This document shows positions 1 through 8,951 of a DNA stretch of 18,643 nucleotides, one piece after another. The notes under the pieces were generated by a model. That model did not search any database. It was given only the letters and a program-made list of their open reading frames with translations, and was not told the DNA's origin. The stretch's first letter is position 1. Each line of letters starts with the position of its first letter. The position numbers and the translations under genes were made by a program. Origin of the DNA: Minisyncoccota bacterium (GTDB lineage Bacteria > Verrucomicrobiota > Lentisphaeria > Oligosphaerales > MVZH01); contig JAIPIM010000037.1 in assembly GCA_021734725.1 (NCBI GenBank), positions 1-18,643 of the forward strand, in the 5' to 3' direction.

Positions 1-88
1 ACTCCATCGTACGTCCTTCACGAACGCTGTCACCAACGAGAGTGTCAATATCCTCCCGTAAGATCTGGTCCATTGTTTTCGAAATCAT
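1..88 (-). CDS. Partial gene (5' end only), AlbA_2-type ATP-binding/putative DNA-binding protein
   Basis: Only the first 29 codons are in the window. The ATG overlaps the hsdS stop codon in an ATGA arrangement (bases 85-88), so it should be translationally coupled to hsdS. The visible peptide includes ILREDIDTLVGDSVREGRTM, with E following. This resembles the entry to Schlafen-like AlbA_2 domains, which usually begin with a 'v.EsrtlEfK' stretch. Genes of this family often sit inside type I restriction-modification operons between hsdS and hsdR; their role there is not well defined. Identification rests on under 30 residues and on context, so it is tentative. The beginning of another R-M accessory gene is the main alternative; an HsdR N-terminus looks less likely. 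Confidence 0.5.
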   Translation of the reverse strand, partial: MISKTMDQILREDIDTLVGDSVREGRTME

Positions 89-1455
89 AGCGCTTCCTCC
101 ACGAGTTCTTCTGCTTGCCGAAGGCGAATCTCACCAGAAGTGAGCTTAGGAAGCAACGTGTCCCGGATGGCCGCAAGCGAGGTGGATTCCCTGACGTTTT
201 CGACGATCCTGCGGTGAAGCGGTTCAACGACTGAAGTGAAGTGTGCTAACGGATTCTTTTCAGGTATCAGCGCGGGAACCGGGCGGAAATTCCGTTTGCT
301 GATTTCCGCAAAAGTTGTGCCGCCTGCACGGCTCAGAATTTCATCCATGTTTTCTCTTGTCCAATGCAGGACATAGGAGTTTGGGAGTTCCATATCACAG
401 ACCATGGCGATGATTCCTTGGTTCACCGAGACAGGCGTTTCGGCGACCGCCAGATATCCGATGGGGGCCCGCGACGAAAGCAAAACAGTACCTGCAGGAA
501 GCTGACCAGAACTGATTTTCCCTACGCCAGCATCCGTTATATGTCGCTCGGTGTCGAGTAGCACCGGAGTTGCCAGTCGTGACATATCGCGCGGGGTTGC
601 AAAAAGATGAACTCCACCTATCCAATACCTGCTTTCTGTTGTACGCGGCGTGCCTCCCCCGACGCACTTGACCGCGTTTCCGATTTGGTCAATCCGCCAC
701 CCCGCAGGGATCGGGCCGATTTCTGATTCTTCGAAGCTGTCGGGAAACAGGGCGGCAGTTTCGGGTGACATGTGCGTGGGTTGGGTTCCCTCGGCTTTGG
801 CAACAACCGGATCGAAATCGACAAACCATGAACGGAAGATCGCACGTGCGGTTTCTTCCAGCGTTTCGTTCATCTTGCGGTTCAGTTCAATCTTGTCGTC
901 GAGGTCTCTGAGTACACCGATGACAGCCTGCTGTTCCGCAATTTTGGGATATATGACTGGCAGTGAAGATATGATCGACGTATTTAGGTTTGGCATCGTT
1001 GAGCCGACAGCATGGGCGACAATCCATGAGCGGACATCTGGGTGCCTCAAGTAATAAAAAGCAAATTCGGGAACTAGGACTCCGTGTCCTAAGTCAAGCC
1101 GTAGGCAACCTGTACCACACAACCACCCAGCTTGCTCTTCGCGAACAAGGGCACATCGCTCCACATCACCTCTTCTTGCGAAAACAATGTTGCCAGCTGG
1201 CATCTGATGCCTTGCCAGGCGGTTAACATCCTTCTCTGTAACGCGCTTTATGCCCGCTTCAATAATGTGTCCATCACAAATGTTGATAGGCATAACGGAA
1301 GGCACGCCACAAGAGACGTAATCGCTAGCGTGCAACTGGCTGCCAAATGGTCCCGTTTGAACTATGCCTCCACCTCGTTCACAGATATCCCCCAGCTTCG
1401 ACCTGTACCAGCCTGCTGGAATCTCTGCAAAAATTGCGGTGTTGTTATTCCCCAT
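85..1455 (-). CDS. hsdS: Type I restriction-modification specificity subunit HsdS
   Basis: A 456-residue DNA-recognition subunit that would direct the HsdM (and HsdR) complex to a bipartite target. It has the standard duplicated layout: a first target-recognition domain at about residues 12-175, opening with IPAGWYRSKLGD; a first conserved helical spacer at about 175-216 with LNRKMNETLEETARAIFRSW; a second recognition domain from about 249, opening again with IPAGW; and a C-terminal spacer at about 405-450 ending in LLPKLTSGEIR. The reading frame stays open further upstream, but the ATG at 1455 is chosen because the family homology starts there (MGNNNTAIFAEIPAGW) and because it overlaps the end of hsdM by 11 bases. 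The two recognition domains are clearly different, so the target should be an asymmetric bipartite site that cannot be read from sequence alone. No truncation is seen. Confidence 0.93.
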   Translation of the reverse strand: MGNNNTAIFAEIPAGWYRSKLGDICERGGGIVQTGPFGSQLHASDYVSCGVPSVMPINICDGHIIEAGIKRVTEKDVNRLARHQMPAGNIVFARRGDVERCALVREEQAGWLCGTGCLRLDLGHGVLVPEFAFYYLRHPDVRSWIVAHAVGSTMPNLNTSIISSLPVIYPKIAEQQAVIGVLRDLDDKIELNRKMNETLEETARAIFRSWFVDFDPVVAKAEGTQPTHMSPETAALFPDSFEESEIGPIPAGWRIDQIGNAVKCVGGGTPRTTESRYWIGGVHLFATPRDMSRLATPVLLDTERHITDAGVGKISSGQLPAGTVLLSSRAPIGYLAVAETPVSVNQGIIAMVCDMELPNSYVLHWTRENMDEILSRAGGTTFAEISKRNFRPVPALIPEKNPLAHFTSVVEPLHRRIVENVRESTSLAAIRDTLLPKLTSGEIRLRQAEELVEEAL

Positions 1456-3073
1456 ACCCAAACTCCTGCAGTGATTCGGCAATGGCAGCCTGTAGTCGGT
1501 CCGATTCCTCGAAATGTTGTTTAAGTTTCGACAGCAGTTCGGGCATGCGTTCCTTAAACGGCTCGTCCTCTTCGTCACCATTGTAAGCGCCAACGTAGCG
1601 GCCGGGTGTGAGAACAAAGCGGTGTTCGGCTATTTCGTCGAGGGTGGCGACCTTGCAGAATCCAGGCTGCTCCTCGGGTGTCCCGCTTGTGCGGAACTTC
1701 CTGTAGGCCGCGGCGATCTTCTCAATCTCGTCGGGACTGAGTTGCTTCTGTTTACGAGACCCGGGAATAAGTGTGCCTAAATGCCGGCCGTCGATGAACA
1801 GTACTTCACCATTTCGCTCTCGTTCCCCGCTCGAACCGTCGCGTCCTTTGGACAAAAACCAGAGCGAACAAGGGATCTGCGTGTTTGCAAAAAGCTGGCC
1901 GGTTAGCTGCACGATGCAATCGACATGGTTGCGTTCTACCAGTGCCTGCCGCACCTCAAGTCGCGCTGTATGCATACTGGACAATTCACCTGTTGCCATC
2001 ACAAAACCCGCTCGACCGCCCGCGGCGAGATGATGAAGGAAGTGCAGTATCCACATGGTGTTGGCGTTGCGTGGCGAAAGAGTAAAACGATGCTTGGATC
2101 CCGGTATAGACAGGCGGGCATCTTTGTCCGGCACTTTGTCCGCACCCCAACCAGCTTCCGATTTTGAACCATCATTGAAGGGCGGATTCGCAATGACGTA
2201 ATCAGCCTTCATTGCTGCATGTTTGTCGTCAACGTATGTGTTCCCGAGTTTGATGTTGCCATTGATACCGTGAATAAAAAGATTCATGCGACACAGGCGA
2301 TATGTAAAATCCTTGGACTCCTGGCCGACGAATGACAGTTCTCCGGAGTGATGGGTGAAGGAATCGGACTGCACGAACATTCCGCCCGATCCGCAACACG
2401 GGTCGTACACAACTCCCTCGGTTGGTTCCAGCATCGCAACAAGAACCTTAACAATTGATGCCGGCGTGAAATACTCCCCGCCGCGTTTTCCTTCCGAGTT
2501 TGCGAATTCGCCGATGAAATACTCGTAGACTCGTCCGATGATGTCTTCGCCACCGTGGTCATAAGTGAAGACATCGCGGGAAAAGAGATTGATCAACCCC
2601 GCCAGGTTATCGCGGTCGAGGTTCGATCCGGCATAGATCCGCGGCAACAACCCGCGGAGTTCATTCGGATAAGTTTTCTCGAGGAGTTCCAGGATACGAT
2701 CAAGCCGGATTTTTAAATCGTCTGCCTGCGCGATCTTGACAATATTCGACCAACGGGCTTCCTCCGGTACCACGAAAGCGCCTGCTGCACGATATTCATC
2801 CTCATCGTTGAGAATATCCTTGGCAACCTCAGAATCCGTGGTGTAATAGTCACTCGACGGATCATGCATCAGCGTATCCAATTCTTTCCGCCGCTTCTCA
2901 AATCGTAGTGAGAGAAACCGCAGGAAAATCAACGGCAACACATACCGCTTGTAATCCGCCGGCTCGATCGAGCCCCGCAGATTAACCGCCGCCTCCCAAA
3001 GCGACCGCATCAAATCCGCATGCCCATTGGCTCCAACTTCATACTTGCCTTCGTCTGATTTGCGTTTTACCAT
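1445..3073 (-). CDS. hsdM: Type I restriction-modification DNA methyltransferase HsdM (N6-adenine)
   Basis: A 542-residue modification subunit that methylates adenine using S-adenosylmethionine and pairs with HsdS. An N-terminal helical HsdM_N domain spans about residues 15-165 (LMRSLWEAAVNLRGSIEPAD, then YVLPLIFLRFLS). The catalytic domain carries GGEYFTP at 198-204, the SAM-binding motif DPCCGSGG at 224-231 and the catalytic NPPF at 296-299, all intact. The start at 3073 is chosen over longer upstream reading because it is preceded by GGAG at a good distance and matches the family's usual N-terminus. It lies 70 bases after the PIN gene and overlaps hsdS by 11 bases, so it belongs to the same operon. 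A C-terminal helical tail (KERMPELLSKLKQHFEESDR) is typical of family members that dock on HsdS. Confidence 0.95.
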   Translation of the reverse strand: MVKRKSDEGKYEVGANGHADLMRSLWEAAVNLRGSIEPADYKRYVLPLIFLRFLSLRFEKRRKELDTLMHDPSSDYYTTDSEVAKDILNDEDEYRAAGAFVVPEEARWSNIVKIAQADDLKIRLDRILELLEKTYPNELRGLLPRIYAGSNLDRDNLAGLINLFSRDVFTYDHGGEDIIGRVYEYFIGEFANSEGKRGGEYFTPASIVKVLVAMLEPTEGVVYDPCCGSGGMFVQSDSFTHHSGELSFVGQESKDFTYRLCRMNLFIHGINGNIKLGNTYVDDKHAAMKADYVIANPPFNDGSKSEAGWGADKVPDKDARLSIPGSKHRFTLSPRNANTMWILHFLHHLAAGGRAGFVMATGELSSMHTARLEVRQALVERNHVDCIVQLTGQLFANTQIPCSLWFLSKGRDGSSGERERNGEVLFIDGRHLGTLIPGSRKQKQLSPDEIEKIAAAYRKFRTSGTPEEQPGFCKVATLDEIAEHRFVLTPGRYVGAYNGDEEDEPFKERMPELLSKLKQHFEESDRLQAAIAESLQEFGYGE

Positions 3074-3143
3074 TGAAACTCCATTGGTCACGGGTCTTGG
3101 GGTATCAACTATTGTCAGACTATTATGGCTTGAGGAATTGGTT

Positions 3144-3710
3144 TCACCCAGGATAGTTCCGACCAACCAACCTTTCGAAACGTTGTATCTGGGCTTTTGG
3201 TTGTGGTGCCTCGTTTTGGGTTATCCAGTCGGTAATGACTTCGTGCCGTGCCTCATTCCACTCGATCAACTCCGCTTCAAGCCATTCATTCACCAATTCC
3301 AGGGGGGAGTAATTCCGCGTGTCGAATTGCTGTTCCAGGAAAGCGGCCAGATTAATGTCACCCGTCGTTACTTCACATTCCAGGCTGACTACTGCCGCGG
3401 CGATTCTCTGATCGGCGCCACTTAGTCCGTAGGGACGGTCAGTCTTCTCGTTGAGCGTAGTCTCGTTCAATGCACGCACTACCTGAAAAGTACGTCCATA
3501 ACCGCGTCTCTTTAGTTCCCCCGGCGTAATTGACTTGAGGCATTTTCTGTATTCACGCCGCCACGGGTACTTATGATTGAACTTTTGTTTTTGGGTGATC
3601 TCTTCGTATACAGTCTGCACCATCACGCAACCGTAGCGCGGGTCCCTAAAGATGTCCGGGGCGATTCGCAGGAGCATTAGGACGGACGACGTATCACACA
3701 GAACACGCAT
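3144..3710 (-). CDS. PIN-domain protein, putative ribonuclease toxin
   Basis: A 188-residue protein with the acidic pattern of a PIN nuclease fold: D6 in MRVLCDTSSVLMLL, E36/E37 in VYEEIT, D100 in GLSGADQRIAAAV and D118 in TTGDINLAAFL. PIN proteins are Mg2+-dependent ribonucleases, often toxins of type II toxin-antitoxin pairs. The ATG at 3710 lies inside the end of the upstream XRE/ImmA gene (17-base overlap) and follows GAGGAA, so the two are translationally coupled. This is the usual antitoxin-first order. At 188 residues it is longer than most stand-alone VapC toxins (about 130-150). The extra length lies between residues 40 and 90 and in a C-terminal tail. Toxin activity is inferred from fold and context. 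It could also be a nuclease effector of the neighbouring restriction system. Confidence 0.75.
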   Translation of the reverse strand: MRVLCDTSSVLMLLRIAPDIFRDPRYGCVMVQTVYEEITQKQKFNHKYPWRREYRKCLKSITPGELKRRGYGRTFQVVRALNETTLNEKTDRPYGLSGADQRIAAAVVSLECEVTTGDINLAAFLEQQFDTRNYSPLELVNEWLEAELIEWNEARHEVITDWITQNEAPQPKAQIQRFERLVGRNYPG

Positions 3711-4821
3711 GCAGTTCCTCCCCCGTCGTCATGCGTTCGATTTCCTCCCTCACCTCTTTTGCATCCAAAACGCTCTCCAGACCGAGAACATCTGCCAGCT
3801 TGCGTATGGTCATGGCGTCAAGGCTGCCCGCGACAATCCCGAACCAGATAGGGGTGAGAGTTTGCAGGGCTCGTACATACCCCTCCGCTTCGTCCCCGAA
3901 AAGCGCATCGTAGAGCGTTTGCGGAGACTGCTGTCTCAGATTGCCGTCGGCGCCATGAACCGAGTTCCTGCTCAGCTTCAGCTTGCCGTGCCGCTCTTCG
4001 ATTCTGCGGACAATTCCGTAGACGACATGATGATTTCGAACCGCGAAGTCTTTGAGCATGTTGACCTTAACGGCAGCGGGGCGGCCTTTGATTGCCGCAC
4101 AAACATCGTCTACATACCCATCAGGATATTGAGCCATCCCGGCCACTTTGTCGCAGAAGCTGTCCTCCTTGTCGGCGGAACAACGACTGGACGCAGCCGG
4201 GTCGATGAGCGCATGAACTGCTTCGTGCAGCATGGGAAAGATCAGATCAAGGAGGTTGGTCGCGGAGTTGACAAATACAACGCGCTGCCCGTTGATAACC
4301 GTGTAGAAAGCGTAATCTTTGAGATCATCCGGGAACTTGCGGAAGATAACGCAGATACCAAGTTCCTGCATGAGATAGAAGACATCCTGATATCCCATTG
4401 GGTCGTGACTGCCGCGCAGCCCGGCAAGCTGTCGCATACAGCTTGCCAGTTGCACTGCGGCATCGTCATCGATGCGCCGGACGATATGCTCAAGAACCGG
4501 CATCGCCTTCGCCTCCAAAATCCCTGCGTATTCCAAGGCCAGCCCTTGAGCAATTCCTTCCACCTCTGCGGTTATCTTGGCGGTGCGCCGTTTGCGGAAA
4601 CGCGGCGCAACCTGAACGGGGGAAGGCTCGTCTTCGAAAAAGGCACTCGGCTCCACATCTAAAATGCGAGAGATACCAAGGAGATGCGACCCCTTGGGCA
4701 CCTGCCCTTTGATCCAGTCCACCACTGTCTGACGGGTCACCCCCACGCCTTGTGCAAGCCCACTCTGAGTGACCGATTTACTATCAATAAGATCTTTCAG
4801 TTTTGTCCCAAGCCATTTCAT
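3694..4821 (-). CDS. XRE-family HTH regulator fused to an ImmA/IrrE-like zinc peptidase domain
   Basis: A 375-residue two-domain protein. Residues 5-62 form a Cro/C1-type helix-turn-helix (TQSGLAQGVGVTRQTVVDWI, followed by ISRILDVEPSAFFE). Residues about 145-260 carry an ImmA/IrrE (COG2856-like) metallopeptidase domain with the zinc motif HEAVH at 199-203. Such proteins act as repressors or antitoxins and may be inactivated by, or themselves perform, proteolysis on a signal. The ATG at 4821 is preceded by GAGGTG. A GTG at 4824 and a TTG at 4836 are in frame but less convincing. A promoter with an inverted repeat over the -10 lies immediately upstream, suggesting autorepression. It heads an operon with PIN, hsdM and hsdS, so it probably controls the restriction genes as well as the PIN partner. 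Confidence 0.85.
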   Translation of the reverse strand: MKWLGTKLKDLIDSKSVTQSGLAQGVGVTRQTVVDWIKGQVPKGSHLLGISRILDVEPSAFFEDEPSPVQVAPRFRKRRTAKITAEVEGIAQGLALEYAGILEAKAMPVLEHIVRRIDDDAAVQLASCMRQLAGLRGSHDPMGYQDVFYLMQELGICVIFRKFPDDLKDYAFYTVINGQRVVFVNSATNLLDLIFPMLHEAVHALIDPAASSRCSADKEDSFCDKVAGMAQYPDGYVDDVCAAIKGRPAAVKVNMLKDFAVRNHHVVYGIVRRIEERHGKLKLSRNSVHGADGNLRQQSPQTLYDALFGDEAEGYVRALQTLTPIWFGIVAGSLDAMTIRKLADVLGLESVLDAKEVREEIERMTTGEELHACSV

Positions 4822-4839
4822 CACAGCACCTCGCAATTA

Positions 4840-4878
4840 TGTAAAGATTACTTTACACTGTGATGTCATTTGGATCAA
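4840..4878 (-). promoter_or_regulatory. Promoter and operator of the XRE/ImmA-PIN-hsdMS operon
   Basis: Reading the minus strand, TTGATC (4873-4878) and TAAAGT (4850-4855) are spaced by 17 bases and form a plausible sigma70 promoter (4 of 6 matches each). An inverted repeat with 7-base arms, TGTAAAG-ATTA-CTTTACA (4840-4857), covers the -10 and lies 18 bases upstream of the ATG. Its size and position suit a dimeric XRE repressor, so binding by the gene's own product is inferred. Confidence 0.55.
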
Positions 4879-4996
4879 GGTGGCTTCTGGAATATGTGTA
4901 GACTTTCATTGACGGCGCTTCAAAGTGAGCAAGCTAGTTGCCGCGCGACGTGCACAGGATCTGCGGTTTCTTTCCCGGGATCAGTTCTATGCCTTG

Positions 4997-5653
4997 TCAG
5001 GGAAACGACGGCGGGGGCGGGACTTTGCATTCGCTCGTGTGGAGGAGTGCAACTATCCAGTCGTACAATCGTTTCCAATCCCTTGTCGTGATGGTTGGTA
5101 TCGGTTGTTGTCCTCGTCCCATGGCAATCAGGCGGTCCCGTTTACGGCGGAGCCGGGGCTTGTCCGCGTAGTCTCGAAGCAGGCCGTTTTCCTGCAGGAA
5201 AACGAGAACGGTTCCCACAATCATCGCCGGTTCCACGCAGGGTGCCGCGGACTTCCCACGTGCTTTCTCCTGGAGTAGGGAAAGGGCGTTGATCATTGCC
5301 GCGAAGAGCTCCGGGTTTTCAGTGTCGGCGGCTACATTGCCAAGAGTGAACTTAGCAAGCCAGGCTGCTGTCTGATACGTAGAAAAGTGTGCGGCGACGC
5401 CGGTCAGATCATTGGTCACATCAGCCGATTGCCATGCGAGAAGTCCCTCAGGCCGTGATCGGTACTGCACGGTGAGCACCCGGAAGACATCGGCGAGTGG
5501 GAACTGGCGGCGTCCAAGTCGCCGTGCGCCGCGCACCATGAAGTGTAACTGTCCCTGGTCCGGGCTCAGTCCGGCGAGGACGAGGCTCGATTCCGAGTAT
5601 GGCGTTTTGCGCAGCACCAGAAATTGGGTTTCAATTAACTGATTTGCAGGCAT
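4997..5653 (-). CDS. recO: DNA repair protein RecO
   Basis: A 218-residue recombination mediator of the RecF pathway, which loads RecA onto single-stranded DNA coated by SSB and anneals strands. The N-terminal OB-fold signature is clear: ETQFLVLRKTPYSESSLVLA at residues 8-27, then a G-Q-L segment and MVRGARRLG at 39-47. A helical C-terminal domain follows. No CxxC zinc-finger pairs are visible, as in many divergent RecO proteins. The frame is open upstream to 5842, but that stretch has no family similarity. The ATG at 5653 puts the conserved domain at the usual distance from the start. The length is slightly below the common 230-250. It is divergent from the DUF58 gene. The gap to the XRE gene (4822-4996) contains that operon's promoter and no visible intrinsic terminator. 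Confidence 0.85.
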   Translation of the reverse strand: MPANQLIETQFLVLRKTPYSESSLVLAGLSPDQGQLHFMVRGARRLGRRQFPLADVFRVLTVQYRSRPEGLLAWQSADVTNDLTGVAAHFSTYQTAAWLAKFTLGNVAADTENPELFAAMINALSLLQEKARGKSAAPCVEPAMIVGTVLVFLQENGLLRDYADKPRLRRKRDRLIAMGRGQQPIPTITTRDWKRLYDWIVALLHTSECKVPPPPSFP

Positions 5654-5867
5654 ATTAAGCGAATCCGGGGCGTCGTTTTTTTGTGTACGGTCGAAAGGAC
5701 TCGTACGCGGATCTCGCTTCGTCGTTCGTTGTCCTCGGTTCAACAACAGAGATCCAGGAACTGGGAACGAAGCACATGTCTGGCGGAAAATCTCAGTTTT
5801 ACAACTGCCTTCGGAGTCGACTGCCAGACTCTCTATCCACAATGTAATGTATCACCTATGGTAACGC

Positions 5868-6767
5868 ATGCCTGAAGGTATTCACAATGTTTTAACCAAG
5901 CGCGAAATTGCCGCGCTGCGCAATCTCTCAATCGGTTCACGCTTCACTGTTGAAGGTAATCTCCAGGGGGCCCACAGGAGCCCTCTCAAAGGATTCAGTA
6001 TCGAATTTTCGGATTATCGTCCGTACGTGCGGGGGGACGACTTACGGCATTTGGACTGGAAAGTCTATGCGCGGAACGAGCGGTTGTATATCCGTCAATA
6101 CGAAGAGGAATGCAACCTCCGAGTGTACCTGCTGGTGGACGGTTCGGGGTCCATGGCGTTCAGTCACAATGGCATGAACAAATATGCGTATGCTTCGAAA
6201 CTGGCTGCCGCCATCGCCTACATCACGGTTCAGCAGCAGGACAGCGTTGGATTAACCATTTTTGACCGGGCAATCCGCCGTCAACTTCCCGCGCGCTCCA
6301 GTCGAGAGCATCTCCGGTTGCTCGGTGACAGCCTGACCGATCACGAACCGACGAACGAGACGAATGTGGCGGAAACCTTGCACAGACTGGCACAGGATGT
6401 ACGGCGTCGGGCTTTGGTTATTCTGTTCAGCGATCTCCTGGACGATTTGCCTAAGGTGAATCGTGCATTGGCCCATTTTCGACGCCGCAAGCACGATGTT
6501 ATCGTTTATCAGATTCTGGACCAGGCGGAGATTAATTTCCCGTTCCATGATATCGGTAATTTTGAAGATTTGGAAACGGGCGGATATGTGATCACGAATC
6601 CCCGTGAGGTTCGGCATGCTTACCAAGAAGCGATTTCGGACCATTTGTATGCCTGTCAGCGAATCTGTGCCAGCCTGGATATTGACTATGCCTTGGGTAC
6701 GACGGAACAGGAAGCCACGGAATTTCTGAGGCGCCATTTGTCGCAGCGTTCCAGGCGCGGTCGCTAA
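5868..6767 (+). CDS. DUF58-family vWA-like protein
   Basis: A 299-residue cytoplasmic protein. The DUF58 signature is at about residues 40-80 (GFSIEFSDYRPYVRGDDLRH, then LDWKVYARN and YIRQYEEE). It is followed by a vWA-like fold whose MIDAS metal site begins DGSGSM (D91, S93, S95). DUF58 proteins work with MoxR AAA+ ATPases and membrane vWA proteins in complexes thought to help assemble or activate periplasmic or metal-containing proteins. The exact client is unknown. It is the first gene of a three-gene plus-strand set (45 bases to the next). The ATG at 5868 has no clear Shine-Dalgarno. The 214-base divergent gap to recO (5654-5867) shows no promoter I would defend. No MoxR gene is adjacent, which is unusual for this family. 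Confidence 0.9.
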   Translation: MPEGIHNVLTKREIAALRNLSIGSRFTVEGNLQGAHRSPLKGFSIEFSDYRPYVRGDDLRHLDWKVYARNERLYIRQYEEECNLRVYLLVDGSGSMAFSHNGMNKYAYASKLAAAIAYITVQQQDSVGLTIFDRAIRRQLPARSSREHLRLLGDSLTDHEPTNETNVAETLHRLAQDVRRRALVILFSDLLDDLPKVNRALAHFRRRKHDVIVYQILDQAEINFPFHDIGNFEDLETGGYVITNPREVRHAYQEAISDHLYACQRICASLDIDYALGTTEQEATEFLRRHLSQRSRRGR

Positions 6768-6811
6768 TGAATGAGTGTTTGTGAACCATGACACATGAGT
6801 GACGAGCGAAG

Positions 6812-8950
6812 ATGCCAGTATTTCTTGCCCCACTTTATTTGATTGGCGCGGCCTTGGCGGCGGCACCGGTCATTATGCATCTCTTGCAGCGTCGTAAACC
6901 GAGGCCGGTGCCATTCAGTTCCGTACGCTTCCTGCAGGCGGCGGTAGCCAGGACACGACGATCCCGCCGGATCACACAAGTGCTGACGCTGTTGATGCGT
7001 GTGCTGATCCTGCTCCTTGTGGCCCTTGCGTTTGCACGTCCAAAGTTACGGTTTGCTCAGTGGCTTCCCGAAGGATCCCGCACCGTGGTTATCATCTTGG
7101 ACGGTAGTGCAAGTATGCAGGTGCGGCACGGGGACGGGACATCGTTTGAGGTTGCGCGCGCCTGGGCCGCGGATCTTCTGTCGTCACTTGATGAGGCCGA
7201 TCGTGCAGCGGTGGTTGTGCCCGGGATTAGCGAAGAAGAAGTGGTTTTCCCGCCCATTTCCGATCATTCCGGAATTGTTCGCGCACTGGAGGAGACTGAA
7301 CCGGGGTATGGTGAGGTAACTCTCGCGGCGTCCTTGCGCGATGTGCTCAAACGTCTGGAGTTCGGCAAAGGATACACCGGACTCGAAGTGCATGTGTTCA
7401 GCGATTTTCAGTCGAGTGGCTGGGACAGTGGACTGGCGGACGACTTGAATGGGCTGATCGCCGGAAAGGATCTGGCGCTTTTTTTCAACCGCGTGCGTCC
7501 GCCCCAAGTACCGAACGCCGGGTTTGAGAAAGTCCTGTTCAATCCACCCGCGTTGGTGGGAGACCGTGACTTGCGGATCAAATCGTATATCCGTTCATCG
7601 CGTGACTTCAGCGGCGAGGATACGCTGCACATCAGTATTGACGAAGAAACGCGCGGGACCCGTACGTTTGCTTTGGGAAGCGGTGCCGCGACAAATGTGT
7701 CTTTTCCTGTTCGCGTAGACAGTGCCGGCGATTCCGTAACAGGCGTCCTGGAACTTGGACAGGATTCCTACGCGCTTGACAACACCTTCTATTTCAGTCT
7801 GCCACGCGTGTCAGGGGTCCCTGTGCTGGTGGTCGGCGGCCGCGATGCGGGGACCGAGCATACGGACACATTTTTTCTGGAAACCGCCATGCAGCCGGGA
7901 AGCCGCACGAGTACAATCCTTTCACCTGAACACGCGGACTGGGCATCGTTCCTTGGGCAGAGCTTAATGGGGTACGATATCGTACTGGTCAGCAATCCTC
8001 CCGAACTTGCCGGGGCCGCCGCCGCAAAACTTGCGGGTTTCGCGTCCAACGGGGGTGTGGTTATCGTTTTTCCGGGGGAGGCGCTGGCGAATGTCGAGAG
8101 CGTGAAGGCTTTACCCGGTTATGAGGCCGTGACGGTCGAGTCTCAGTCAACACCCGAGTCAGTAACAAAAACTCTGCTTCCCTCCAGCCCCCCTACCGCG
8201 ATGGAAGAAAAGGTGCTGCGTGTTCTTCCAAAGCCGTTTGAGGTGATACTGAATCGTCGCCTCGTCATCACCGGCATACCGGACGCGGCAACACCGTTTC
8301 TTGCGTATGATGACGAGAGTCCTTTCATAGTGACAATGCCTCATGATCATGGGAGTGTTACGGTATGCAGCGTAAGCGCAACTCGTGACTGGACGGAATG
8401 GCCGCTGTCTCCCTTGTTCGTTGTCACCGTTCAGGAATTGCTGAAACGGGCAACCCAACGGAATCTTGCGCCCCGAATGACGGATGTCGGCTCAATCCTC
8501 GCCCTCGAGTGGCCGGGGGAGGACTTGGCGGTGGAGTTTGCCGTACGGTATCCGACCGGCGAGTCAGAGGTTCTCACGGTGTCCCGCGCACGCAAGCAGG
8601 ATCCCCTGTTGTTCAGTTGTTTCAGTCAACCCGGTCTGTACACGTTGTCACGCGGCAATGAACGCTATCGTATCGCTGTCAACGTGCCGTCCGCGGAGAG
8701 TGATTTTGAATACTTGGCGGAAGAAAAACTGGCTTCCGATTTGCGTTCGGCATCTCTTTACCAGGCAGCTTCGTGGGAAGAACAGCGGACCCTTCTGGGG
8801 AACGTTCGACATGGCCGGCCACTGTGGCCGCTTTTATTAATCGTTGTGTTTCTCTTGGCCATTGCGGAAGAGCTGTTTGCCAACTACCAGAGTCGCGCGC
8901 AAGAATTACCTCAGACCTTACGGCATTTGCTGGCGGGAGGAAAAGCGTGA
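6812..8950 (+). CDS. BatA-like membrane protein with vWA domain
   Basis: A 712-residue inner-membrane protein. The N-terminus is a classic BatA domain: FLAPLYLIGAALAAAPVIMH (membrane segment about 4-23) and HLLQRRKPRPVPFSSVRFL, then a second segment at about 57-75. A vWA domain follows with MIDAS residues D97, S99 and S101 (LDGSAS). A long extracytoplasmic middle part has beta-rich and amidotransferase-like stretches (VPVLVVGGRDAG, then GGVVIVFPGEAL). A C-terminal membrane helix lies near 671-689 (LWPLLLIVVFLLAIAEELF), leaving a short tail. In this family the domains between membrane segments are thought to scaffold a MoxR/vWA chaperone-like complex. The gene ends one base before the next start, so the pair is coupled. 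Confidence 0.87.
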   Translation: MPVFLAPLYLIGAALAAAPVIMHLLQRRKPRPVPFSSVRFLQAAVARTRRSRRITQVLTLLMRVLILLLVALAFARPKLRFAQWLPEGSRTVVIILDGSASMQVRHGDGTSFEVARAWAADLLSSLDEADRAAVVVPGISEEEVVFPPISDHSGIVRALEETEPGYGEVTLAASLRDVLKRLEFGKGYTGLEVHVFSDFQSSGWDSGLADDLNGLIAGKDLALFFNRVRPPQVPNAGFEKVLFNPPALVGDRDLRIKSYIRSSRDFSGEDTLHISIDEETRGTRTFALGSGAATNVSFPVRVDSAGDSVTGVLELGQDSYALDNTFYFSLPRVSGVPVLVVGGRDAGTEHTDTFFLETAMQPGSRTSTILSPEHADWASFLGQSLMGYDIVLVSNPPELAGAAAAKLAGFASNGGVVIVFPGEALANVESVKALPGYEAVTVESQSTPESVTKTLLPSSPPTAMEEKVLRVLPKPFEVILNRRLVITGIPDAATPFLAYDDESPFIVTMPHDHGSVTVCSVSATRDWTEWPLSPLFVVTVQELLKRATQRNLAPRMTDVGSILALEWPGEDLAVEFAVRYPTGESEVLTVSRARKQDPLLFSCFSQPGLYTLSRGNERYRIAVNVPSAESDFEYLAEEKLASDLRSASLYQAASWEEQRTLLGNVRHGRPLWPLLLIVVFLLAIAEELFANYQSRAQELPQTLRHLLAGGKA

Positions 8951-8951
8951 C

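Noticed and set aside
3652..4662. A 336-codon plus-strand open frame opposite the XRE-ImmA and PIN genes
   Set aside because: Antisense to the HTH/HEAVH protein; composition is that of a mirrored frame and no domain is visible.
4925..5278. A 117-codon plus-strand frame opposite the end of recO
   Set aside because: Antisense to RecO for most of its length and without recognisable domains or a ribosome-binding site.
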